Origin: Cydia pomonella
Taxonomy: Eukaryota > Arthropoda > Insecta > Lepidoptera > Tortricidae
NCBI RefSeq assembly: GCF_033807575.1
Contig: NC_084703.1
Location: 10,726,001 to 10,790,000, forward strand
Length of the DNA stretch: 64,000 nucleotides
Direction: 5' to 3'
The position numbers and the translations under genes are program-made. This document shows positions 24,204 through 34,030 of this stretch, piece by piece. Each line of letters begins with the position of its first letter. Position 1 is the first letter of the stretch. Under the pieces are notes generated by a model. That model saw only the letters and a program-made list of their open reading frames with translations, made no database searches and had not been told where the DNA came from.

Positions 24204-24485
24204 TACTACTACTAGTATTATATGGACTATGCTACTACATATGCATTATGTTCTTTAAGCTAAATTAAAATAGTTCATCAAATAAACAGCTCAGTAAACA
24301 AAACTTCACTCATGAAATTGTTATTGAAAAGAATGTATTGTATGCTAACATCACTCACTCGCACTCTTTGGATAGTTTATGCACGCTAGCGTGACAGGTC
24401 TAGAGAAATTCACCACGCATTTTGAATGGGAATAAATATGGACAGGTAAAAATCGTTAATTTCGATTCGGTTTGTAATGAAATCT

Positions 24486-24615
24486 GGCCTATAACCGCGA
24501 AAATCAAAGTTCGTCAATTGCGGGCATTTTTCTCTGTCACTCTAATTACGTCTTAGTGAGAGTAAAAGAGAAAGATCCCGCAATTTGGAAATTCGATTTT
24601 TGCGGTAGGCCCCCT
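24486..24615 (+). mobile_element. Palindromic MITE family A, copy 4
   Basis: GGCCTATAACCGCGAAAATC to TTTTTGCGGTAGGCCCCC, with the core TCTGTCACTCTAATTACGTC identical to copies 1 and 2. Confidence 0.85.
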
Positions 24616-24963
24616 GAATCCTAAACGCTTCGGGTTTTTGATAGCACGGTAAGCCTAGCAGGCGGAGTTCGTATAAAGATTACTTATAACTTTCACTCAT
24701 AATTTCTAATTCAAAAACTACGTAACTTAATATATTTTAAATACTAGAAATAACTGTCGACATCGTGTTTTTTAACATAATGGGAACATACTAAATTCTG
24801 TTAAAATGTTTTGGAGCACCTAATGTGTAAGTGTAATCTACTATATCTAATGACGAATCTATTGTATTTGTATTACACGAATTGAGTTTTTTAAGTCGTG
24901 TAAAAAAGAAGTAGTTAAGACACGAGTTTGCTTTGCCATACTAACGGAGAAAGTAATAATAAT

Positions 24964-25450
24964 AAATAAATAATGAGGCATTGGGATGTGACGACCCCAT
25001 CGCCCGCTGCGCTGGTTTTACCAGTGCCCCTTGTGGCAAGCTGTCGGGGAGTAGCGAACCAACGTACAAAGTACGTACGAGTGCGCAAAGGTTGGGTAGG
25101 ACAGGATTCTCTGGCTTTCCTTAGCCAACCGTTCAGAGGCGAGTTGCGATAGCTGCGTTCTCGAGGGTAGATGTGGAAACATAAGTGACGAGTTGGCTAT
25201 GTGTTTAAAGTCCAGTGACACCTTTCTACATCCTGGGGGGGAGCCATTTTATTAGACAGGAGTCCGTCCGGTTATAAATTAGTATTTAGTCCATCGATTT
25301 TACCCAATAGCCTAGTTCATTTTAGATTTCATCAACTCTAAATAGGCCTTACACCCTGGCGGGTGCTGCCTCTGCGTGCGTCCCATGACACGGACAAGTG
25401 CAGCATCCGCTCAGTGTACCCCTTACATTTCATTAAATTGTCAAAATGGT
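24964..25450. repeat. GC-richer repeat-like block, family not recognised
   Basis: A composition island within AT-rich DNA contains GGCTTTCCTTAGCCAACCGT and CCCTGGCGGGTGCTGCCTCT. The AATAATAATAAATAAATAAT at its left edge could be a retroposon tail of a - strand copy. No long open frame and no donor or acceptor pair stand out. Confidence 0.35.
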
Positions 25451-25562
25451 CTCTAAGTGTTGGCTTTGGCTTCATACACTCCACCAAATGACTGAAACCT
25501 CATTGTTCTGTGATGAGAGATATACGAATAAAAAAAATCATAGGACATCTTACACAAAGTAA

Positions 25563-25770
25563 AGCTAAAGAACGCTACTATTGTGGTTACTCAGACAACA
25601 ATATATATAATATACAAAGACTTAAATATGTGGGAAGACACTCATGATTCAAAACAAATATCTGTGCTCGTCACACAAATAAATGCCCTGACCGGGGTTG
25701 GAATTCGAACCCAGGACCATCGGCTTCATATAGAGGTCACATTACTACAAGGCCAGACCCATCATCTAAA
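25563..25770 (-). mobile_element. tRNA-derived SINE family S, copy 1
   Basis: Read on the - strand, it begins with a B-box-like GGTTCGAATTCCAACCCC (here inverted at 25697-25715) followed by GGGCATTTATTTGTGTGA, then CATGAGTGTC and the TATATATTGTTGTCTGAGTA block. The same order is found in five other copies. The head comes from a tRNA-like promoter; the 3' part ends in TATTTATTT. Confidence 0.65.
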
Positions 25771-25920
25771 CTGAACTTATGCGCGTAAAATTTGACTGAA
25801 ACTACATCAATGAAGAAGAATAAAAAATCTTTCGATTTGTAAGTAATTGAAAGCTGCAAAGTTGTAAACCAAAAAGAACATTTGCACGGTCTTTATGAGT
25901 AAATTCTGATCGTCGCGAGA

Positions 25921-26150
25921 AATAAATACATAAATATTAGGACATTATTACACAAATTGACTAAGTCCCACAGTAAGCACAATAAGGCATGTGTTGTGGG
26001 TACTTAGACAACGATATAAGTATATAATATATAAATATTAATAAATACTTTAAACACATAAAAACACCCATGACTCAGGTACAAATATCAATGCTCATCA
26101 CACGACACGAATAAATGCCTTTACCAATTGAACCCGGGACCACTTGCAAA
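25921..26150 (-). mobile_element. SINE family S, copy 2
   Basis: Nearly full-length on the - strand: B-box-like CCCGGGTTCAATTGG, GGCATTTATTCGTGTCGTGT, TACCTGAGTCATGGGTGTTT, CGTTGTCTAAGTACCCACAA, TTACTGTGGGACTTAGTCAA and a TATTTATGTATTTATT tail. It lies 150 bp from copy 1 in the same orientation. Confidence 0.75.
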
Positions 26151-26779
26151 AAAAATATGTGTGTGCCCTTAAATGGGAAAATATTTGAACTAAGAATAGG
26201 AAATGAGATCCTAAATATCGGTTATATAAAATGTTAGTAGATCTGTACCTCTAGTGTAAATTTCATTCGATAGCGTATCGTAACGTACGCGTTTAAGTCT
26301 CATTTTAATGGGATTTTGAACAGTGCGCCAAGCGGGACGTTTTGGAAACTCAAAGAGCGAGTGTAAATTATAAGTACGGTTAATGTTTCATGACTAGAAT
26401 TTTTTTTTATTGTTGCTAAAAAGTGAAAATGAAAGATGAGTGAAAAGTGCAAATTAATTCAAAATTAGAACACCAGCCGCTAAAAAATTACCTACATTTA
26501 AGTATTATGCCTAAAAGACCGAAGAACTTAAAGATTGACTTCCAAACAATCTCCGATATCTTGATATTTTTCTAAGAAAAGTTTGAGAAACACGTTAATT
26601 GCTTTACCTTGGCACGACAAAGTGTGAACTTACTAGAACTTTTTAAGAAGGAAATTGATTTTTTCCAGTTCATTTCTTTGAGTTTCGGAAAAAATACTGA
26701 CGTCTTCAGTTAAGAGATCATGGGCAGATTCCAATTCCTGTCTGTACTTAAATCATATTAATTAATTATGACGACCTGT

Positions 26780-27085
26780 CTGGTAGTAGACCCTGCCTAT
26801 GAACCCGGTGGTCCCGGGCTTAAATCCTGGTAAGGGCATTTATTAGTGTGATGAGTACAGATATTTATACCTGAGTCATGGATGTTTCCTATGTATTTTA
26901 GTATTTATAAATACTATAAACACATAAAAACACCCATGACTCAGGAACAAATATCCCTTTATATAGTATTTATATTATTATATATATCGTTATCTAAGTA
27001 CCCACAAAACAAGCCTTATTTAACTTACTGTGGAACGTAGTCAATTTGTGTAATAAGTTTCCATAATATTTATTTATTTATCATA
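26780..27085 (+). mobile_element. SINE family S, copy 3, with internal fold-back
   Basis: The forward order is GTAGACCCTGCCTATGAACC, CGGGCTTAAATCCTGG, GGGCATTTATTAGTGTGATG and CCTGAGTCATGGATGTTT. The next segment, AAAACACCCATGACTCAGGA at 26931-26950, is an inverted copy of the element's own CCTGAGTCATGGATGTTT block. Then the normal CGTTATCTAAGTACCCACAA ... TTTATTTATTTA 3' part follows. The internal inversion is unique among the copies. Confidence 0.75.
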
Positions 27086-27259
27086 CGTCTAAAGTGAACA
27101 GGATTAATTTTTGGCCAGAATTCGGACTTACCACACGAACGTCCGCATTTTCCCTAAAAAAGTTATTTATTCCTAAGGCGAGCAACCCCCCATCCTAACT
27201 GCTCAACAATATTATCTCTTGTTAGGTAAAAGTCAATATATTTAATAAACGATATCAGT

Positions 27260-27485
27260 GTACAGTCAGCATCAATAGTAGCGCATGAAACAACGCGCCA
27301 AAAGTATCTGACATCCCGGATAACTTTTCCAAATATAGATAAATTTCTAAAATTCACGTTCAAAATTATATATTTTACGGTCTTAGTTGTTATATATTAA
27401 AGACACCACTTTTTGTTAAGCCGTTACAGAATGGTAGGTACTTATGAAGCGTTATTTGATCCGCTACTTTTGATGCTGACTGTAC
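27260..27485. mobile_element. Tc1/mariner-like MITE family B, copy 1
   Basis: The ends GTACAGTCAGCATCAATAGT and (complement) GTACAGTCAGCATCAAAAGT are inverted repeats over about 22 bp. If TA is the target site, the termini start CAGTCAGC, as in Tc1/mariner elements. The interior shares AAAGTATCTG(A/C)CAT and GGATAACTTTTCCAAAT with 43654-43874. It is non-coding. Confidence 0.8.
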
Positions 27486-28002
27486 GTTTCGAAACGAGTA
27501 TATATCCCTAAACTGAACTAAAATTATAACTATTTACGACGTGGTAGGTAAGCACTAAATAAATTCAAGAACTGTGAAAACCTGCAATCATTGCTCTTGA
27601 GTGTATAATAACGTAGGCAGGCATTAAAATACGACTTGATGTGCAACAATATTGCAACTCTAGGCACTCGAGTCAAATAGTACACAATAACTACCAACTT
27701 ACTTATTATACTTGTTAGTAGCGACTTAGCGAGTTGCCAATTAGCAGCCAAGTCTCACTAAAAATATTGATCATGCTCGACTAGGGACTTTTTATTTCAC
27801 GCTTCTTAGTGGTCACTGCAATTTCATAGGAGTGAGATATACCTACTTTAAAGTGCTTTAACGTTGCCCTATCGAATATACGGTTCGTTCCGATTTAATT
27901 AGTCGAAGTGCATCGCGTGTCGCTACGGTCAAGCGAAAAGTCGGGGTTGACATCTTAATATAATAACTAAAAGAAGTGTGAACAGTGTATGACAGCCGTT
28001 TA

Positions 28003-28008
28003 TCAGTC
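28003..28008 (+). promoter_or_regulatory. Possible arthropod initiator of exon B transcript
   Basis: TCAGTC matches the arthropod Inr consensus TCA(G/T)T(C/T), with a near-miss downstream element AGTGT at +28. It lies 193 bp before the exon B ATG, at the edge of the GC-rich island. No TATA box is at the right distance. Such hexamers are frequent, so this is only a candidate. Confidence 0.3.
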
Positions 28009-28195
28009 GCCGGCTAACTACGTAAATACATAGTGTACGTAGGAGTGCATCGTGGCCAGATAAAGGATTTGCAGTATGTTTATGCGTTGGGGAGACGAGG
28101 CGGGCGGGGAGCCGGCAGTGCGCGCGCGAGTTGCCCGCGATGCACGCGTGCCGCCCGCCGCTGCGTAGTATTCCTTGCACCACGAGGGGCACACC

Positions 28196-28386
28196 ATGGC
28201 CGAGTGGGCTCTCAGTCGCGAGTGGCCCGATCGGACCTGCCAGCCTCAGTTCCAGCGCTACGACTACTTCCAGCAGCTCCCGCCGCTGCCGTTCGAGTCG
28301 CAAGCGCAGGCGTTCGCCCCGATGCAGAACTCCGGCCAGCTCCCGGGCTTCATCGCGCCCGGCATGCTGCCGGTCCAGCCCAGAGG
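28196..28386 (+). CDS. Candidate first coding exon B of an unidentified gene
   Basis: ATG at 28196 has a strong start context (CACACCATGGCC) and opens 63 codons plus two bases before a consensus donor (AGAGG|GTAAGT at 28387). An in-frame TAG at 28166-28168 blocks read-through from upstream, so this is an initiating exon. The peptide starts MAEWALSREWPD and includes QFQRYDYFQQLPPLPFES and, at the end, PGFIAPGMLPVQPR. It has no signal peptide, membrane segment or known domain; it is aromatic/Pro/Gln-rich and looks like a conserved regulatory-protein N-terminus. GC content rises sharply from about 28080. Its end phase (two bases) equals that of exon A at 18631-18755. The gene is unidentified. 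A hormone-responsive factor with alternative 5' exons, such as Kr-h1, is one untested guess from the gene architecture only. Confidence 0.65.
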
Positions 28387-29924
28387 GTAAGTTCTACATA
28401 AGCTTCCCGGTGGCGGTTTCATTCGACATTAGGATTTTACCGAAGCCGTCGTAAAAAAGGTAAGTTTGTAAAGATATAATTTTTTTGCTGTATGCAAAAA
28501 AGACTCTTTAGAAGGCTCTTACATGTCATTCAATTGTTAATAATTAATTGTCTTACGGCCTTGACGTGTAATTATTATTTCTACAATTGTTTGACCGAGC
28601 GTAAACTTTAATAAACAAGGTTTTTCAATTTTATGTATGTAGGTATTTTGTATTCTTTATTTGCTCATAATTACTTTCACTTCAGTCATAAAAATATAAT
28701 AGATTAATAACGACATGTCCCATAAATTATCAGCTCTAAATATAGCTCGATAAGTAGTCGCTACGGTGTGGCTTTAGGTTTTAGTTTAGGTGTTTATAAT
28801 TTAACGGTTACTAACAAGTAACAAGAATCGTCTAATATTGTTTTGAATGTTTAACTGGAGTGTCTCATTACCAATGTTGTGTAGGAATGTTGTTTTTTAT
28901 TGAGCAAGCGGAGCGGAGGTCTCCGTTTCGACTTGGACAAAAATGGTTTCGTGTGTCTGGATGTTCCCCTACAAATCGCATTTCTCAACCGATGTTCGTG
29001 AAGTTTTGTGAGCGGGTTCCATATTTAAAATTATATATAATGTTATTATTTTTATTTCTTTCCAAATGGTGCTTTTGGGGTCCTGGAGGTTTTCGAGATC
29101 ACAGAGCCACTATCTTATAAATATAAAAGACTGGAGGGAAATTATAGGCTGCTCTAAATTACATATAATTTCCCGGTCGTATTGGAAATATCATACAGCA
29201 GAGTTAATATGATCACGGTGAGAAATCGGAGTCACTATAAAACAGGAAGACCATTATGAACATTAACGCGGCGTCTAGGTGAAACTGGCCAGTGCTTGTT
29301 GCCAACTCCCGCTATTATGTATGTTTTCTCACACACCATTTAGAAACAGTTATCAAATACATTAACACTACGGGGATAAATAACTAAACTTTATCGACTT
29401 TTCGTTATATGTAGTAATACAAACCACCTAGTTAAGAAATTAAGGTACGTATACGTACACTCATAGAGATGCACGCATTTATGCGTGTAACCCATAAGAG
29501 TCGAGTAGGCATAACCATATAGTGAATTTATATATCTTTCATATTATTTTTAACGTGTATACGATGTGAACATCATAATATACACGTTTATGATGTGAAT
29601 ATCATATACACGTTTACTGCATGATATGAAATTTTAGTATTATAAAAAAAAACAATTAATATGAAACGGAAACATTACAAAGTAAGCAATAGAGTCATTA
29701 AGTATAGAATCATGCAATTATCTGTTGTCATGCTTAATTCCCAACTAATATATAACTTTAGTATTTAATGAGGCTTCATTTGGTTGATAAGTTAACGACA
29801 TGTAGCTTGATGGTTGTAGATAAGGCTTGTTAGTAACTGTATTAGGCTCCTAATTGTTGTGTAAGGGTTATTTGACTTTTAACATTTTATTTATTTATTG
29901 AAGTCGGGTCACAGTGCAATATTA
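28387..29924. other. Presumed intron of the exon A/B gene: no exon seen
   Basis: AT-rich. At 28900-29110 a GAGCAAGCGGAGCGGAGGTC ... CTCAACCGATGTTCGTGAAG block resembles a dispersed repeat (compare CTCAACCGATTCTCGTGAAA at 54263-54282). No exon with paired splice sites was found. Confidence 0.4.
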
Positions 29925-30080
29925 TGGTACCATCGAGCTGATCTAATGATGGAGGCAAGAGGTGGCATATGGCATAGGAACTATTTATGTGATAAAATAA
30001 CGCAACCTAATTATGTTTGGGCTTTTTAGAATGTTTCGATGAGTATTAGTTGCCTGTGGAAAGAAAAGGAGCGTGTAATG
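29925..30080 (+). repeat. Dispersed repeat family D, copy 2
   Basis: GGTACCATCGAGCTGATCTA, ATGGAGGCAAGAGGTGGCAT, AAAATAACGCAACCTAATTA, TGTTTGGGCTTTTTAGAATG and TTTCGATGAGTATTAGTTGC follow the same order as 22575-22740. The two copies are clearly diverged. Confidence 0.6.
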
Positions 30081-31994
30081 ATCGATATAAAAATATCAAA
30101 TATATTTTCTGTCGATAAGTATATCAACATCTAATAGAATTTCAGGAAATATAACCACTCATTTGATATAATATACATGTGGTATATTATTAAAACGTTT
30201 CATATTATTTTATATAATTATCTTTTGGTATACCACGTATTTGTTGCAACGCAACGATCATGTGATATAAGGATATTTAACTATACTAGTTTTATTATAT
30301 AAGTATTATACGGTATAAAATAAATAAAATTAAAAGTGTGCGTTGCCATCAACTTTAAATCTCAAAAATCATCTAATACTTCATTTAAAAATACATCAAT
30401 TATTGTTTGCAAGTTGCGTTTTTTATACCTAATCTAAACTACTTTTCTTCAGAGATTGTACAACCGGCTTTATTTAATACATGTAAATAAATGTTCAAAC
30501 TATTTCCGCTATAAAAAGTATACCTATAATCCTATTAGAGATAGTGGTTTCATTTCGCTTTTGTTTTTACCGATATATATAGACTATCTACAATATTAAA
30601 TACCTTTATTCAATACCGCTATTCATTGCACTTGAAAGTAAAGATGTCAATCAGATACTACTACTAAAACACAACAAATAGGTGTAATATTGTAACGTCA
30701 CGCGATAACATATAGCTGGCAGAGGTATTATTACTAGGCACTGAATAAGAAATTACTATTATTAGGTACTGAATAAGAAAATTAATTTACGACGTATAAT
30801 ATTTCAGTTTTCTGTAAGTCTGAAGTATTATGACAATTTAGCATTACGGCAAACCACAACATATTCGAAGAAACAAATAAAGAAGTGTATTGATATTGAC
30901 ATGTATTACAGGTAATGGTTTTTAAGGGTAACATCTCAAACACAGGAATTGTTGTCTAATGGAAAAATCGCTAATATACATGAATACCGTTATTGATTAT
31001 ACCGGTAATCAAAGCTTTAGTGATATAAATAGCGAAATAGAACTATAACCGGTCGGATGGCGTTCTAAAAGTTTTAATTATGTGTCGAAAGATGGCAGTA
31101 AATTTGCTGTGGCTACTGTAACCGGTTATACCTAATTTAAAACCGGTAGTCAGAATACCGGTAACGATCCCTGCTTTTCTTTTATTTTATGTAGGGGTCG
31201 CAGTTCTAACCTAACCTAGTATTCTGGTAGTGGTTTGTTTTGTGTAATGCTCGCAATCCTAACCTAACCTAACCTACTTTTCTGGTAGCGGCTTTTGTGT
31301 AGGGGTCCCAGTTCTCTTTTTACAAGCGAGTAAAACAGAAGTTTCTCGAGAAATACACGTCGTTAGAGCCATTTTTATACTGATTGAAATAATCATTTTC
31401 ACTACACTAGTTGGTAAAAGCTCTCTTGCTTGTTCAAAAACTCACGAAAAAGTTGCATTTTAGCCACATCTGAGGCAAAGTAATCTGATGTAAATTTGAG
31501 TTAAATGATGATTTTGATAAGTAAGTACTTATTTTAATGTTCGTTTGAATTTAGTTTGGTTTTATTTTGTTTGATATTTTATACGTTTTTAATTTTGTGT
31601 TTCACTCGGTGGCAATATTTCTTTAACCCTCGTGTCTTGAAACTCGCTACGCTCGTGGTTCACTTTTGGAATCTTTTGTTTGCTCGGGTATCAATATTAG
31701 CACGAACGGTTAAACAACTATTTTGCCCCCATGTTAAACAAATAACTATTATCTAATTACAAATGTGTATTGCTTGTTTAGCAGTTTAGAATATAAACAA
31801 AATACCACAGGTCCAGAATGACGCTTACGCTTAAAGAATATGAACATTTCACGAGTGCAAAACAGGCAGGCTATAAATGAAAACACGTGACCACTTTCGA
31901 GCGTCATAGCGGCCACTAGTGGCCGCTAGTGGCCGCATGAATATATCAAGACATTAGGTTAGTGGACTGGAAAATATGAAAAGCTAAATGAGAT
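30081..31994. other. AT-rich DNA, no gene; CCTAA runs
   Basis: Contains a fragment at 31056-31120 (GGATGGCGTTCTAAAAGTTT) shared with the MITE at 49577-49876, flanked by ACCGGT words. AACCTAACCT runs occur at 31207-31218 and 31258-31275. At 31908-31936 a GCGGCCACTAGTGGCCGC palindrome is partly duplicated. Confidence 0.45.
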
Positions 31995-32092
31995 ACGGTG
32001 GGTGATTATATCATGGAATAAACGGACAGACAGACGGACATGACGAATCTATAAGGGTTCCGTTTTTTGCTATTTGTCTAAGGAACCATAAT
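31995..32092 (+). repeat. 3' end fragment of the CTACGGAACCC repeat
   Basis: GGACAGACAGACGGACATGA, CTATAAGGGTTCCGTTTTTT and a final AAGGAACCATAAT match the last 100 bp of the element at 12831-13855. It is truncated at the left. Confidence 0.6.
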
Positions 32093-32671
32093 ATACTGTT
32101 ACAAAAGCAAATAATTTAGCCAATTAGATATTACCTCTGAATTAAATACTTCCAATGAGATTAGTCATCATTCCGACTTTGGTCGCACTTTTGATGTTTG
32201 ACAGGCAATCTTGTACATTGTAGATCTGTGTTAAATATTGTAAAAAAAAGCGTTTGTAACGAGTCATTTCTTTACATGTACAAATATTGACGGGTCGGTA
32301 ATGGTTAATAACCTTGCACTTTTTTCCTTGGGTAAAAAACGGTTGAGGGGCCAACACTGCTTACCCCTCAAAGAGACGACGGGCAGGGGAAACACTGACC
32401 TGCCTACTCTCTATTTCTACCTAGTTTTACCTACCAGGACAACTAGGTACAGTATCATTTCGCTTATTCATATATTATAATTATTAGAAAATGTACCTAC
32501 TCTTTTTACCCGTTTGTTGAACATTTAAAAAAGATGTACCCAATAAGGCAATTCATGAAATTTTAATTTTTCAATTAGTCATATTTTCATTATATTTTCC
32601 TGTTTCGCTACCTACAATTTCTTCAAATGATTAATGAATAACACACTGAAGATATTTATTTATAATTACTA

Positions 32672-33285
32672 GCGGAAACTCTTAAATCTGATACCGTACC
32701 AGAATGCCTGAAAACTCGCCTCTTTAATCAATGTGTGCTCAGAGCTCAATGAGGATGCGGGGTGTTAGTAACGCGCAAGTAACACCTGTGGAATTGGAGG
32801 CGTCCAATAGACTACGGAGACTCTTCACCATCAGGCGGGCCGTATGCTTGTTTGTCACTGACGTAGTATAAAAAAAAATGTGTCCTGCCCACCATGACAT
32901 GGGGTGCCGAGACATGGCTCATCAAGCAGGCTTTGCATAACCCACAACTAGCTCAGAGAGCCATGGAGCGCACCATGCCCGGCATTAATCTTCAAGACCG
33001 AGTGAAGGATGTCGAGATCCAACCTCGCACCAACGTCATTACCAAGCTTAAATGGAATTGGGCGGGACAGGTTGCTAGGTAGTGATGGCAGGTGGATCAA
33101 AATGTTGACGGATTGGTGGCCACATACTGATAAAAGAAGCGCTTAGCGTCCATTGGCTCGTTGGGTGGATAACATCCGAAAAATCGCGGAACACGTCTGG
33201 ATGAGACTAGCCCACTACAGGGATAAGTGGCGTACACGGAGAGATGCCTATGCTCAGCAGTGGGTGATAAAAGGCTAAAATGATG
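32672..33285 (+). pseudogene. RTE-like LINE 3' coding relic, split by a retroposon
   Basis: Before the insertion the frame reads VPECLKTRLFNQCVL; after it, MTWGAETWLIKQA, then AQRAMERTMPGINLQDRVKD, then KLKWNWAGQVAR. These are the post-reverse-transcriptase motifs of RTE-type LINEs. After a stop near 33080 the words RWVDNIRKIA, WMRLAHYRDKW and DAYAQQWVIKG (to about 33279) continue the conserved C-terminus. The catalytic reverse transcriptase is missing, and there are at least two stops. The same family type, but a different subfamily, is present at 51027-53472. Confidence 0.85.
32740..32876 (+). mobile_element. Retroposon family R (poly-A) inserted in the RTE relic
   Basis: It interrupts the LINE codons exactly between NQCVL and the following PTMTWGAETW. 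It ends CATCAGGCGGGCCGTATGCT, TGTTTGTCACTGACGTAGTA and TAAAAAAAAA. Imperfect 10-bp target duplications flank it (AATGTGTGCT at 32730-32739, AATGTGTCCT at 32877-32886). Other copies or pieces lie at 46116-46181, 50945-51000, 56165-56220 and 61755-61914. Confidence 0.8.
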
Positions 33286-33336
33286 ATTAATTCAAATTTA
33301 AACGAGTATACTTTTCTTTTATTATGAAATTATTTA

Positions 33337-33747
33337 GAATAGAATAGAATAGAATAGTTTATTGCATATCACATTACAAGCATGGATGGAATGGAACATA
33401 TAGGTATATACATGTGACACCCTGTAAGGGCACAGCAATATAAGAGGGCTACAGTAGGTGATTAAATTACAATTATTTCGCACATCATTAAAATAATATT
33501 ACACATACATTCACGCATGATCATTTGATTGTATTATAACATTATTTCCTTACATAAACGAAGCACGGTAATATTTTCATTTACTGACTTTATCAAAATA
33601 TTCATTAAGATTATAAAAACATCCGTTAATTAAAAACAGCTTTAGGTGTTTTTTAAATTGACCTACATTGTCCAGATCTTTGATAGAGTTTGGGAGGTGG
33701 TTGTAGATTTTCATAGACATATAATGTGGGTTACTTGTGACAAGTTT
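33337..33747 (-). pseudogene. 3' end of a second LINE (CR1/jockey-like), - strand
   Basis: On the - strand, 33747-33577 reads KLVTSNPHYMSMKIYNHL, then PNSIKDLDNVGQFKKHLKLF, then FYNLNEYFDK and a TGA stop. This IYN-LP-SIK...FK-LK-FL...FY-L-EY pattern is the conserved C-terminal tail of CR1/jockey-type non-LTR reverse transcriptases. About 240 bp of 3' UTR follow to an AATAAA-like TGCAATAAACTATTC end and an (ATTCT)n tail at 33337-33356. The body of the reverse transcriptase is absent, so it is a strongly 5'-truncated copy with an intact short frame. Confidence 0.75.
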
Positions 33748-33859
33748 TAATTTTTACATACATTGGTCAATTTGCATATTTGTCACCTTAACGAGAGCTT
33801 AATTTTGTACAAACTTGTATTCAATTATTTTGATAATTTAAAAATACTACAAATATTAC

Positions 33860-34030
33860 TAACACCTTATAAAACAAAGTCCCCTGCCGAGTTGTTCGTC
33901 TGTATGTATGTGTGTTCGCGATAAACTCAAAAAGTAATGAACCGATTTTCAAAATTGAGTGATTTTTGACGAAGGTTTAATTGCATAATTTGTTAACCCA
34001 CGTGAAAAACCGGGCGGGTCGCTAGTATAC
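33860..34030 (+). repeat. Repeat end with GGGCGGGTCGCTAGTA
   Basis: AAGTAATGAACCGATTTTCA and AACCGGGCGGGTCGCTAGTA form a pattern commonly found at the ends of dispersed insect elements. Only a fragment is present, and its type is not assigned. Confidence 0.4.

Noticed and set aside
27929..28454. Long open frames on both strands overlapping exon B (122, 107 and 124 codons)
   Set aside because: They are shadows of the GC-rich exon in other frames. Only the 28196 frame has a good start context and ends exactly at a consensus donor in coding phase.
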